This document shows, piece after piece, positions 46,668 through 59,350 of a stretch of 64,000 bases of DNA (its first letter is position 1; each line of letters opens with the position of its first letter). The notes under the pieces are model-generated. The model was not told where the DNA came from and did no database searches. It was given only the letters and a program-made list of their open reading frames with translations. The stretch lies in assembly GCA_026120035.1 (NCBI GenBank), contig JALRME010000001.1, positions 2,493,909 to 2,557,908 of the forward strand, read 5' to 3'. This stretch comes from Coleophoma eucalyptorum (taxonomy: Eukaryota; Ascomycota; Leotiomycetes; Helotiales; Dermateaceae). Position numbers and translations under genes: made by a program.

Positions 46668-48611
46668 TCAATCAAAGACTTGAGGCTTCGTGAGGATGTG
46701 TAGCACATTTTAGGTTATTCATTCTCGTCGCTTAAAATGTGTTCCACATATTAGAAGTTGAAGCACGGACGAGGGAAGCTAAATGTTGTTATTTGAGCAG
46801 AGTTACGACAATGAGTAATGAAGTGCAATATTTGCAGCAAAGACCCTTGAATTCCATCTTCTGAAGAACATAAGAAATTTACCGAACCCCCAGAGGCAGA
46901 AGAGGGAAGCAACTGATGAAATTCTCAGCGCTCCTGCACCTAAAGTTTCTCAGCGTCTCCTTTTACGTGCCCATCAAACATGGCAGAATCGATTGATACA
47001 AGGTCAGGTTATGTGCTGAAATCACAACATTGTCGGGCACGATATTAGTTCCACCGAAAGTCAACTTGAAAGGTTGAAAGCTGTTTGCTGTAGAGAGATA
47101 TTTAGACGACAGATTCTGCAGAGAGCAGAAGTAGGCGAAATGTTCTAGCAAGGGAGAAGAACCTTCATATACTAGGTGGGAGCATAGAAAAATCTTCATG
47201 ATCTCGGGCTTACCCCTACCGGAAGGCAATTCGAGGTAAACTTCTCCACGTCACCGAACACCAGACTGAGCTTTGCGTGGAGAAGTGGTCTGTGTGGAGA
47301 AAGCGAAGACTTGGTCTGGTTGGCAGACAAAGCGTCATCACCATTTGAGTGCCCGAATCAATCACTCTGTAGTCGATAGTGCTAATAGGAACTCTGTAAC
47401 CCTCTCGATTGCCAGGTGATAGTTGGACTTATGCGTTCCTGCTGGGCCGCTTTTCGCGAGGCATGCTTGAAGCTTTCGCGTATCTTGATAGAGCCGGAGC
47501 TGAAGTCAGCGACAGAAGCTTGGTAATGCTTGTTATCCTTGCATCAAAGCGAATGTGATGTGCTGCTATACGACGTATTAATCATTGCGAACTGAAGCTG
47601 TTCGCAATAAGAATTGGTTTAACAACTGCTAGCTCTTATAATGGCAGAGGAGAGCAGTTTCGATGGACGTCGTGTTTCAAGAGACTTCCTCCAAGTTTCT
47701 AAGTGCGATCGACGATGCCCTCAACTTGCGACCGAGCCTTTGGATGTCGAATTTGGAATTAAAGGTCAGCCACTCAGCCTCGAATGAAAGCGGATTTTGA
47801 AGCACCTTAGACATGTTCTATTTGCTGGTTCCTGCGCAAAATCACGAGGACCCCTGACATGGAGACTACTACACCTCAGAAAGAGGAACTGTAGGCCCGA
47901 AGCTTCCACCACTGAGCATCAACGTAGTCAAATTCACACTGCTGTGCTCGTCTTGCCTCAACTTTTCAACCAATGAGTCCAGTCTAGGCACACTTTACTC
48001 CGTTCCTGAGTACATTTACAACTAGTTTAGCTCTTTCTGACTTCCCTAAAATGGCTTGACAGCATACCATTCTGACCGATAAATTCTTGCTCGAATTTCT
48101 CATAAACCAACAGTGCTTGAAGATTCTTGGAGCTTTCTAATTCCTTTTCCGGTGATTTCATTTTGACACGAAGATATCCACGAGGATGGATCAATGGTAA
48201 AGAAAGAGCTTAACAGTATTCCAATATGTCAAAAGCTTAATCAGCTAAAACTGGAGTTCTCGTATCGTTACAGAAACGAGGCTCATCGTTCGCTGACTGA
48301 TCGAGTTGCATTGCCAAATTCTATTTAAGCACATGCCAAGTCGAGAACGACGAATCCATGTCGAAGATAAGTTGTAGACATGAACTGATTCTCAGGTTTA
48401 ACGACCAAGTTGGCATAGTCTTTCTGATTACACACATATACATTTCGTATTGTTCGTGAAATGTCTTGGAGACTTCGTTGCGTCTATTGAAGGAGATTTT
48501 GGAGGTATAAATATTTAGAGTTCTGTACAAGAAATTATGAGAAATATCAGCAATCATCACTATCATTCTTACTGAACTGTATCAGCATCACTGCAAAGAA
48601 CCTCTATCGAA
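46668..48611. other. Intergenic with a possible minus-strand gene fragment
   Basis: Most of this 1.9 kb has nothing recognisable. On the minus strand, ~47347-47218 reads AKLSLVFGDVEKFTSNCLPVG. A GTAAGC donor there and an acceptor CTCTGCAG near 47115 would join it in phase to a frame ending at 46963 (FKLTFGGTNIVPDNVVISAH). No start codon or upstream exon was found, so it is either a gene with missed exons or a remnant. Confidence 0.3.
47584..47608. repeat. Perfect 9-bp inverted repeat
   Basis: ATTGCGAAC and GTTCGCAAT flank a 7-nt spacer (TGAAGCT). The arms are fully complementary, so this could be a hairpin or a palindromic protein-binding site. It lies in noncoding DNA. Confidence 0.8.
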
Positions 48612-49115
48612 ATGGCAGTCCTCAAGAAGCTCCTCACCATGGTTGCTGGCTTTAGCTCTTTAACCCTCGTCTCTGCACAAACCTACAACCCGGCGGAGTT
48701 CTGCACTGATGCCTATAACACCACCGATGGAGTAGCACAAGGAACTGGATTTTGTGCTGCCATACCAGCTGATATTGGTGTCTGTCGTAAGCTCATTCGT
48801 ATCCAGGATTCATATAGAGAATATTTTACGAATTGAATTTTACATAGATACCTTCGCAGACTTTCCCGAAGATTCTGCACTGGTTGGCAATTTGTCTTTC
48901 GTCTATTTACCACCACCATATACCTATCATTGCAACCTTTACAAGTAAGTGACAGCTGACTCGGTCTGGATGATGGTGCTCATTTATTCTGTTCCAGGGA
49001 TGCTGATTGCAGTGACACGGCATATTACTACGCAAGCTCTGGACACAACGATCTCACCATTAGTGTTGGGGGTTACGATGACAGCGTTGATAGCTGGTTA
49101 TGTATTGGATCTTAG
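48612..49115 (+). CDS. Small secreted six-cysteine protein
   Basis: Three exons (48612-48786, 48848-48944, 48998-49115) join in phase to 129 residues. The start MAVLKKLL is followed by a hydrophobic core (TMVAGFSSLTLVSA), a clear signal peptide. The mature protein has six cysteines (EFC, GFC, GVC, YHC, ADC, WLC) spread evenly over ~95 residues, which suggests three disulfide bonds. It also has several aromatic residues and a possible N-glycosylation site (NLS). Both introns have good donors (GTAAGC, GTAAGT). I know no family with this pattern. Size, secretion and cysteines make it an effector candidate or an extracellular binding protein. It does not resemble the other 6-Cys protein at 18035, whose cysteines are clustered at the C terminus. 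Confidence 0.75.
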
Positions 49116-50934
49116 AGTTGGAGGGGGAATAAGATAGAATGTATGCAGGGCAGAACAAGCGCACTTTTGATTTGCCATTTCCTACTCAAATTTGCTGAAG
49201 CAATGTACCTTAGTATAACAGTAAAGGGCAACCACTATAGAATTCGGAATCCTCCGCTTGAGTCATTTGCAGTTTGAGCCTCTAGGCTTCAGGTTTGCCG
49301 TTCCTTGCTTCCACGTCTATCTGGACTTTGGGATCATTTGCACACCTCTTACCTCTGTTTTCCCATGCAGCCAGAAATACAAGTCCATCGTCCGCTTCTT
49401 GGCATGCGCCCGCGCACTATTGTATAACTTGCATTTTCACATCTCGACTCATTCACTAGAGCTCCATCAAGGCGACACCTCGGCTCGGTTAAAGGGTGCA
49501 AAAGCCGGCTAAAGTCTAAGAAAGCCGGTACCGATAGCCTGCGTATGCTTCATCCCGAATCGCATGTTCATCTCCATGAGGCTTGTCTGACATAAGCTGC
49601 ATGATAACGTGCATTCCGCGCGGCATCTCAAGGAGTAGTCTAGGCCCAAACCACCACCCGTCGGCAAACCGGCTCAGAAAGGTCATGCGGGAGACAATGG
49701 GGAAGCACCTCATGTGCCAGAAAAGAAAGGGTGGAACGGAAAGGTTCGAGCGAGGAAAAGGGGCCAGAGGGCTTGCACTGGAATCCTTAGTAGATGTCAA
49801 ATGTATAGCGCTGCTCTTTTGTGAGTTGGAGATATACAGAGGATTGTCCTGACACGAGATGTCACTTCCTAGAGATGGGTGGTCGACCGACTCAGGTTAG
49901 GCGAGGGCCTTAGGCTGGTGAAGGTTTGGAGGCTAACGGTTATGCGGCACATGTTTGATGCAGCCTTCGCGGCGGGAGTAGCAATTCCGCACATAAGAAG
50001 CAAGCAGTGATGGCATACTTCACCGCCACATTTCTGCGCAGGATAATCGGGGAACATGCTTCCCCATACGGCAATGATGTTTTGGGTGTTATGGGTTTGA
50101 TCAAGAGTTATCGAGGAGGAGTGAGGGTAGGAGAAGCAACTCGAGATAAGCTTACGGTGGTAGCAGATGCCAAAGACGGATAAGATAGAAAGCTTCATCA
50201 AGAAAGCTAACACAATCCCATCCTTTTCATGCTACTGCGATCATCAACAGCCAAGTAAGGTCCAAGATCCAAGCAGGAGCTAAGACCTCAAAAGCCCTAC
50301 GCCCTTTAGTCCCCGGTCAGCAGGAAATGCGTTCCCACAGCTGTCATTAATGGGTGTCGAGAGCTTAGTATGACTAAGTAGAGCTTTGGCAGAAAAAACT
50401 ATGGGAATATGGCACGGTAGTATGGTGGCAGGATACTTACAGCGGGACTAGCTGGGGCATCCACACCCTTAACGTTAATTTTCTCCTTAAAATCCACTCT
50501 TATCCCCGCTCTTTTCCACTTCTCTCGCTCTTTGGTTCTTCCTATCTGACTCCATTCTCCCTTATTATCTTCGCTCTCTCCCAAAGTTTTGGTCTCACTT
50601 TGCGGGATTGTCAACTGTATGACTCCTTCCTGGATCATTACCTTTCCTATCTTCGGTTCTGGACCGATTTGAGCTATTTCGGTCACAGTACTCCCACATT
50701 GGCATATTCTTCTGTCAATGTACACTCTCCAATTCGAATCTCATTGGTCATAGGTGTTTGATACTTCATTGATAAAAACAGCATCCACGAATTGAGCTAG
50801 AACTCCTGAACTGGTCCATAGTGGCAAATGCGAGCAAGTCGGACCGTTGGAAATCAAAATCAAAATCAAACCATTGAAATCAGTAGAGGGGGAGCTCTAG
50901 ACGGGAAATCAATATTACAGAGAACTGGGCAAAG
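49116..50934. other. Intergenic, one weak minus-strand candidate
   Basis: No domain is recognisable across 1.8 kb. On the minus strand, 50725-~50443 reads 95 codons from ATG with a plausible composition (CGSTVTEIAQIGPEPKIG) and ends at a good GTAAGT donor. I could not find a convincing continuation, so it is not called as a gene. Confidence 0.35.
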
Positions 50935-52928
50935 ATGGCAAAAGAAAAAGAATTTGGTGTACTGAGCACTTCACATCCAGCGACTTCAACATCATCCCCA
51001 GAAATGGACAAGGAACTACACTCACCATCATCACCAACACCTACATCATCTTCTGATAGCTCGTCATTACACGACTCTATAAATTCCGATCCTCTTTCAC
51101 CCCTTGAGCGAGCCCTCACACCCGACTTGCGAACCGAGGCAGAAGCTCTTGGACGAGCCGAACTTACACATACGCGAACTGCAACGTCTTTTGCGACGAA
51201 TGCCTCGAGGCCGCCCGATTTTGAGGTCGATTTCACCACTGATGATCCTGACGACCCGCGGAATTTCCCTTTATGGTACAAGGGAGTCATCGTTGCTTCG
51301 GTCAGTTATGCCACCTGGACTGTTGTATTGTATAGTACGAGTTATACCTCGTCAATGCCGGGCATGATGAAGGAATTTGGTGTGACTAGTGAGCCCGTGG
51401 CCACTTTGGGTGTCACTATGTACTTGACTGGCCTGGCCGCAGGAAGTTTGATCCTGGCACCACTAAGTGAAATTTATGGCCGAAGGCCGATATATTTTGG
51501 AAGTCTGCTTGCCTTCACCTTGCTGGTGTTGCCATGTGCTTTGGCGGTGTCGTTACCTGAGGTCTTGGTAGTACGATTCTTTGGGTACGTCGTACATATC
51601 GATGTTTTGGACTCTAGTATTAACTCTTTGCAGTGCTATGTTTGGATCAGCGATGATTGCAAACTCTCCTGGCACCGTAGCCGATATCACCAACGAGACG
51701 TATCGTGCACTTGCTTTTAGTATTTGGTCTATTGGACCTATGAACGGCCCAGTCACAGGTGCGGAGAAATAAATTCTCATTGTTGAGATCTATCTGACAT
51801 ATTTATTTGCAGGACCTCTGATCGGTGGTTTCGCTGCGCAGTACCTTGGTTGGAGATGGACGAATTGGATTGTGATAATCCTCTCAGGTGTGGGTTGGGT
51901 CGCATGTGCCTGCCTGAAGGAAACGTATGCACCAGCAATCTTGAAAAAGAAAGCTGCGAAGATGCGAAAAGATACCGGGGATGATAGGTGGTGGTGCCGA
52001 TATGATCAGAAACTAAGTGGTAAGTTAACCCATGCAATTGGGAAGGAAGAGATACTGATTGAAGCCAGTTGTCGAGATTTTGAAAGTCAATTTATCGCGA
52101 CCTTTTGTTCTGACATTCACTGAGCCGATTCTATGGTTTTGGGATACTTATATTGCGATTATCTACGGAATTTTGTATCTTTGCTTCGTTGCGTACCCTC
52201 TGATCTACCAGGGACTCAGAGGCTGGTCAGCTGGATTTACGGGTCTTGCATTCTTAGGTATTGGTGTGGGCACGATGCTGGCAATCATGTCTGAGCCGTT
52301 GGTTCGCCGAATGATTCAAGCACACGCAAAAGATCCTGAGACTGGTCGAGTCGCGCCTGAAGCCTCGGTCTCGATTGTCTGCATAGCAGCAATCCTCATT
52401 CCCGTCGGGCAGCTATGGTTCTCATGGACCAGTGTTCCTATCACCATCCATTGGATCTGGCCAATTTTGTCGGGAATTCCATTCGGAGCAGGCAATTCGC
52501 TCGTCTTCATTTACTCCTCCAACTACCTCGCTTCCACCTATGGCATCTACTCAGCCTCCGCGCTTGCTGGAAACTCGGTGGTGCGATCACTTGTGGGAGG
52601 TTCTCTTCCATTGGCCGGCCCAGCTATGTATGCCGCAATGACGCCGCAATGGGCGGGTACCATGCTGGGACTACTGGAAATTGCGTTGATACCCATCCCG
52701 TTCGTGTTCTACAAATGGGGCAAACAAATCAGGATGAGGAGTCCGTTAATTAAAAGATTAAGAGAAGACCAGGAGAGAAGTGAAAAAAGAGCAGCTAGAG
52801 CGAGACGTCAGGCCGAAAGGCGAAATGGCGACGTCAGAATGGCAGAAGAAGGTGCTGTTGAAGAAACGGGAAACAATAATGAGAAGCTCGAAAGATCCAT
52901 CACCGGTGAGAGGGACATAAAGGTTTAA
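50935..52928 (+). CDS. MFS multidrug/polyamine-type transporter (DHA1)
   Basis: Four exons (50935-51584, 51634-51758, 51813-52019, 52069-52928) join in phase to 613 residues. A long Ser/Thr/Pro-rich cytoplasmic N terminus (~105 residues) leads to DPDDPRNFPLWYKG, the family's lead-in to TM1. Next come LAPLSEIYGRRPIY (the A-like loop after TM2), NSPGTVADI (motif C-like) and WRWTNWIVIILSG. The second half has TM7-12 and a strongly basic, charged tail (RSEKRAARARRQAERR). This matches Tpo1/Flr1-like DHA1 proton antiporters that export drugs, fungicides or polyamines at the plasma membrane. The last acceptor (GCCAG|TT) was chosen over the nearer GAAG because only it keeps phase. It has no catalytic neighbours, so the substrate is open. 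Confidence 0.9.
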
Positions 52929-53788
52929 GCGAATATGTACAACTTCTTCTTAGATAATAGTGTAAAAATCAAATATGTACACGTTACCCGAATGTGTTCT
53001 CATTGCACCTGCAGAGGCCTATCTCGTGCGCCTTTGCTCGCTTCAGCCTTATGGGCAAAAGCAAGGTTCAAAGTTGACGTGAGAGTCGACAGCCTAAGGC
53101 CCCTTAGAAGCTGCGAGTTACTGACACAGAAGCAAAGATGAAATGCGACAGCTACAGTTAGGCGAAATCTTCAATGCACACGTGTGAAGTAGAGGGGTGT
53201 GTTGCAAGTATTCTTGCATGACGCTTAATCTCCCTCTTTCCATATCTATCAAAATGATTCAGGCACATGGGACGCAATGCCAGCGAACTACCACTACCGT
53301 CCCGACGCTCGCTAAATGCGGCGGTGCGGGAGACAGATCGTTTGAGGCGCTAACACGCCAAAAAACAAAGAATCCTGACTGCGCACAAAAATAGCCTTGA
53401 CGAGATCGTTCTTTTCTTCACTCCTCCCCTTCCCTTCTTCTCTCCACACGCTCTCCCCAATCCACGGTACTTGTCAATTCCATCCTTACCAGTGTCCATC
53501 CTTTCGACTCTTCTTATCCTGCATCTTCTTGTCCTCCGACAAGATTCTGCTCGCTCTTCCTCTACCTGTCAACACGGTTTCTCTTGACTCGTAGAAACCT
53601 TCACCGACCGTCCCACATTCAAGACCTCGACAACCTCTTTGCACACGCAAAGAATTCATCGAGATCTTCGAGTCTGCCAATACACGACGCGCTCGAGCAA
53701 CATTGTTCCAGATCCGAATAAGAAGAATACGTCACATAACGCAATACAAACCTGCTTCCAAATACACACTACCAGACTTTCAGTAGTC
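52929..53788. promoter_or_regulatory. eIF2A upstream region with CT-rich leader
   Basis: These 860 bp separate the MFS stop from the eIF2A start. From ~53400 to 53600 the plus strand is strongly CT-rich (TTCACTCCTCCCCTTCCC and similar), as in leaders or initiators of highly expressed fungal housekeeping genes. An upstream reading frame overlaps the main start region but looks noncoding. Confidence 0.45.
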
Positions 53789-55946
53789 ATGGCCGTTCCA
53801 ACGCAGTTTGCATTCCGAACATTGAAGGGGATTGGTATCGTGGATGCCGCACCTGTCTATGCGCCTTTGCCTGGTTTTCAGAGACCGGAAGGTAATTCAA
53901 GATGCTGCACCTACTCACCTTGCGGCCGATATTTCGCCTGGGCCTCGAATGAGGGCGTGACCGTTGTAGATGCCAGTGTTGGACACGTCATCACCGCCTT
54001 AGCCATACCCAACGTTTACGAGGTCGGGTTTTCTCCGCGAGGCAGCTATATCATTACCTGGGAGCGCCCCAGTAAGGACGAGGCAGGTGATGCGGTTAAG
54101 AACCTCAAGGTCTGGAGAACTGTGGAAGAGGTGGCCGAGGGTGCTGAGAAGCAGGTCGTTGGCCGCTTCGTACAGAAGAGTCAGACAGGCTGGAATCTGC
54201 AGTATACCTTCGATGAGCGGTACTGTGCTCGTGTTGTCACGAACGAGGTGCAATTCTACGAGAGCGGCAACCTATCTCAAGTCTGGAATAAGTTACGGGC
54301 TGAGGGTGTTGCAGATTTTGCTATCTCTCCAGGTAACAATTACTCTGTAGCAGTCTTCATTCCCGAGCGCAAGGTATGTTAGGTGATATCGCATCAAAGG
54401 CCTGCTTCTAACTCTCATTTAGGGCCAACCAGCTGCCGTTAAAGTTTTCAACGTCCCTCAATTCAACAGCGCCGTCTCTCAGAAGACATTTTACAAGGGC
54501 GACAAGGTCCAATTGAAGTGGAACCAACTGGGTACAACCTTGATTGTACTTGCACAGACCGAGGTGGACAAGACAGGAAAGAGTTACTATGGAGAGACTA
54601 CACTTTACGTGCTGAGCGCGAACGGTGGATTTGATTCAAGAATTACTCTGGATAAGGAAGGCCCAATCCATGATGTGTCTTGGTCCCCTAACTCGAAGGA
54701 GTTTGGAGTGGTATATGGTTATATGCCTGCAAAGACAACTATTTTCAACCAGCGAGCCGTCGCTACACACAACTTCCCACTCGGCCCAAGAAATACGATC
54801 CTCTTCTCCCCAACCGGCCGATTCGTGTTGGTCGCTGGATTTGGTAACTTGGCTGGTCAAATGGATATTTATGATCTGGAAAAGGATTATAGAAAGATTT
54901 GCACGATCGAAGGTGGAAACCCAAGTGTCTGCGAATGGAGCCCTGACAGCAAATACATCTTGACTGCTACGACCAGTCCTCGCTTGCGTGTTGACAATGG
55001 AGTCAGGTTGTGGCATGTCGGAGGGGGAATCATGTACAATGAGGATATGGTTGAGCTGTACCATGTAACCTGGAGACCCCAACAGGCCTCGAGCCTCCCA
55101 GCGGGCGATCCACTGCACCCAGTTCCAACCCCCCACGCTTCTGCCCTCGCCTACCTTGGTACGGTTAAGACACCTTCGAAGCCAGCTGGTGCCTATCGAC
55201 CACCTGGAGCGCGAGGAATGTCTACACCGTTGCACTTTAAGCGTGAGGACGAAGGAGGAGCTGCTCACTATGTCAGCAATGGTACCTCCTTAGTCAACTC
55301 AAATGGCTTCGGTCGAGGAGGACGACGACAGATTCCTGGCGCGGAGCCCGTTGAAGCTACACTACCCCCTGGAGCTGCGCCTGCTGCAGCCGCTGGTGGG
55401 GAGGGTGACGAGAATCTGTCAAAAGCAGCATTGAAGAACAAGAAGAAACGCGAAGCAAAGAAGGCCAAGGATGCTGAAGCAAAGGCTGCTGGTCTGAACC
55501 CAACATCAGAGGGACCCAGTGGAGATGCCCGGAATAGTGATGGGCGAAGCCCTGATCGACGAGACCGCCGCGATCACCCACGCAGCCGCTCTAAAGGAGC
55601 TCAGGATAACCGCGCACCATCGCAGCAACGCTTCCGCAGCAACACTGCCAACCAGAATAACCGTCACCAACAACAATACAACGGTAATGGGGCGCCTGCT
55701 GCGAACATGGCCAAGTTATCTATTGCCCCACAAACTGAAGTTGCACCACAATTGAGTGTCACCAGCCCCAACGGAGGAAGCCCCAATGCAAAGAAATTGA
55801 GAGGCCTGCAGAAGAAGATTCGCGCCATTGAGGATTTGGAGATGAGATTGGCTGGGGGTGAGAAGCTTGAGGATACTCAAATGAAGAAGATTGGAACAAA
55901 GGCTGCGGTACAGGGCGAGCTAGATGCTTTGGAGAAAGAGGGCTAG
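53789..55946 (+). CDS. EIF2A: Eukaryotic translation initiation factor 2A (eIF2A)
   Basis: Two exons (53789-54373, 54423-55946) join in phase to 702 residues. The start MAVPTQFAFRT fits; the frame is open upstream but has no better Met. Residues ~1-430 form a WD40-type beta-propeller (CTYSPCGRYFAWASNEGV, VSWSPNSKEFGVVYGYMP, ILFSPTGRFVLVAGFGNL). It is followed by VCEWSPDSKYILTATTSPRLR and the DNGVRLWH signature. A low-complexity Gly/Pro/Asn/Gln hinge then leads to a basic, helical C terminus (KAALKNKKKREAKKAK, then KKLRGLQKKIRAIEDLEMRL in pieces). eIF2A is a cytosolic ribosome-associated factor that can deliver initiator tRNA in a GTP-independent manner and affects IRES and non-AUG starts. The length is normal and no motif is missing. 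Confidence 0.93.
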
Positions 55947-57446
55947 AGAAGACCTCTTGTCAACTTTTTTTCTTCATTGCACTGCATCGGTTTGTACGGG
56001 CGTTTTGATGGCATTATTTTGCATTTGCATAGTGGTGGATGCATCTCCAGCAGTGATTTGATTGTATATCAGCATTTACGAAGTGCTTGAACACTTGAGC
56101 TTGATTCTCCGAGAAGGTTGAACAGCCTCAGCGAATGTGTTGGGTGATATCCTCTCTGGGACAATAAAAAATCCATCCTAAGGAGAGCGAGCGAGTGAGA
56201 GACTTAGTCTGTACATTTTTTTTAATAAAAAAAACATAGGACATGATGAAGTTGCTGCTTAGTGCCTCCAGGGAAGCACCGTCATCGCAATTGCAGCTGT
56301 ATAGGGATAATTTTAAATATCCACATTCAAGAGAATCGATTAGAAAAATCGGAACGTTTCAGTGCCTATCTTAGTCTATCATAGCACAAGTGCACTACAG
56401 TATCGAGTCTTAACAGGGTGATCTGTGATCTCGTGAGACCTGTACACGTCATCTTCAGCCCCGGAGCCTCTTCTCCTTCTTTCGCTTTGAATGAAAAGAG
56501 TTCCACTTCTGGCCAAAGCTCTAGCTCAATTCCTGTGGGCGGGGCGGGCTACAGCCATGGGCGCGGTTCGGCTAGGCACGGACTCGCATTTTGAGTTCAA
56601 CTTGACTGACGGCTGGTTGCTACAGCACAGAGTATGAGAGGGTTATTTTGGCTTTCAGTGTTTCCTTTCGGCGCTTTATTGGTAGATAGGCCATTCAGTT
56701 ATGTGGTTTTCTGTGGAAGCTTTTTGTGCCTAATAAATAGTACCCTGCACTCTAGGTCTTATGCCTCTTTACATCTGACTGTCGAGAAGGTGATGTAGCC
56801 ACATCACGTGGTTTCTTATCGGTCCTCCTTTCCCCCACCAACCCACTATCTCCAGGCGGGTGATGTCATGCACCACTCTCCCCTCCTTTTTCCCAGTCTC
56901 CTAGGAACGACATCATCACAGTTGGTTCTTTAGCCAAGATATGGGAGTCTTTGCAATGAAGACTTTTAGTTTATATGTGTAGCGAATGACCGAGGGTAAG
57001 GGCACCGTAGGTGAGCAGAGTTTCTACGTATGAACGTAGCGAGCGAGTGGACATGGAATCGTAGAAAATGGAAGGAGGGGTAAAATTGGCGTGCTGGGTA
57101 TCTTGATTAGACAGCACTGCACGAGGGTTATTTAATCACTCCTTGACACATTCACGTTTACAGGGAACGTGCGGGACTTCGCCGACTTTCCTGCGAATTG
57201 CATTACACTGTTCAACGCGATACACTGCAGTAGAAACAGCTGATACCTGGGTAGGGGGGTAAGTAGCCGGAATGTGAAGATATTCCGTACAAACGTCCGA
57301 AACGTCATCATACTGCATTACAGACAGACCCACACCAGCTCCTACAGCTCTCCGTTCTTTGCGTGTGTGAGCTTCCGGTAGTAGGCTGTATTATCTGAAG
57401 TAATAGAAAAGGGTAGGCTATCTTATGGAGACTGATGACGGCGCAT

Positions 57447-57468
57447 ACCTAGCACCTACCTAGCACCT
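57447..57468. repeat. 11-bp direct tandem repeat
   Basis: ACCTAGCACCT occurs twice without a gap, then AC. It lies ~250 bp upstream of the mannitol dehydrogenase start. Confidence 0.85.
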
Positions 57469-57559
57469 ACAACTTTTTTCGATCCCATCGCCGCCGCCGC
57501 CTTAGCTCCATATCTACCAACAACCCTGACGGCCAATTCCAAGGTTACCAGCCAGTTGA

Positions 57560-58627
<1,068 letters not shown>

Positions 58628-59350
58628 ATTTAATGCATTACGACTTTGGCGCTGGGATTTTGTACTTTTAAAAAGTCGGTGTTTGTGTGGTCGGTACATT
58701 GTGTAGATATCAACTGAAATAAATAAATGCCACCATAATTTTCGTTATAACTTGAACTCGATGTGATTATCTTTGATAAGTCAAATAAGGTATCTGACTT
58801 GAGATATATAAGCATATGGACATAGTTTCATGATAGATATAGTGGAGCATTTTCCTTAGCTGAGTAGATAAGAATGTATATCTTCTTTTTCAGGACTTGT
58901 CAGGCAATACCCAAGGCTGTCCGAAATGCTTACGGGCTAACATATAATCCAGCATGTAAACAGCTTGCAGATCTTTCACACCGGTTTAATCACCGAGGCG
59001 TTCAGGGAATCAAGATCGTAAAATTCCTCAAGTAGTAGACTATTCTCGTAACAATTATGATGGACCGAATAAGTAACTCGAATTTGTTTGAGAAATTGTA
59101 TGGTGACTTAGAAGGCCAATTATGGGATCAGCCGTCCACCCCAGAAGCTGCACTGACTAAGCGAGGCTGCAATTGTGACCCAGGATTCTCGAGCGCGACT
59201 TCAAGCCTTCCGCGACGCGATTCCCAATTTTGACAACTGCGAATAGCAAGCTTAGCCCTTGTCACGAAACTGGAAGGCTCACCAGAATGACAACGTGGAA
59301 AATGGGCCCTTATTATTCTCGATGATCATTTTAGCAAATTACTAACCACA
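58628..59350. other. Intergenic, no gene seen
   Basis: About 720 bp between the mannitol dehydrogenase stop and the APC1 start. The left third is AT-rich 3' UTR-like sequence and the right end is the APC1 promoter. No repeat or RNA was recognised. Confidence 0.5.

Noticed and set aside
50399..50725. 108-codon minus-strand ORF with a GTAAGT donor near its end
   Set aside because: The first ~95 codons could be coding, but no convincing next exon or homologous motif was found.
55268..55468. Antisense ORFs across the eIF2A C-terminal region
   Set aside because: They arise from the low-complexity GC-rich codons of the real plus-strand frame.
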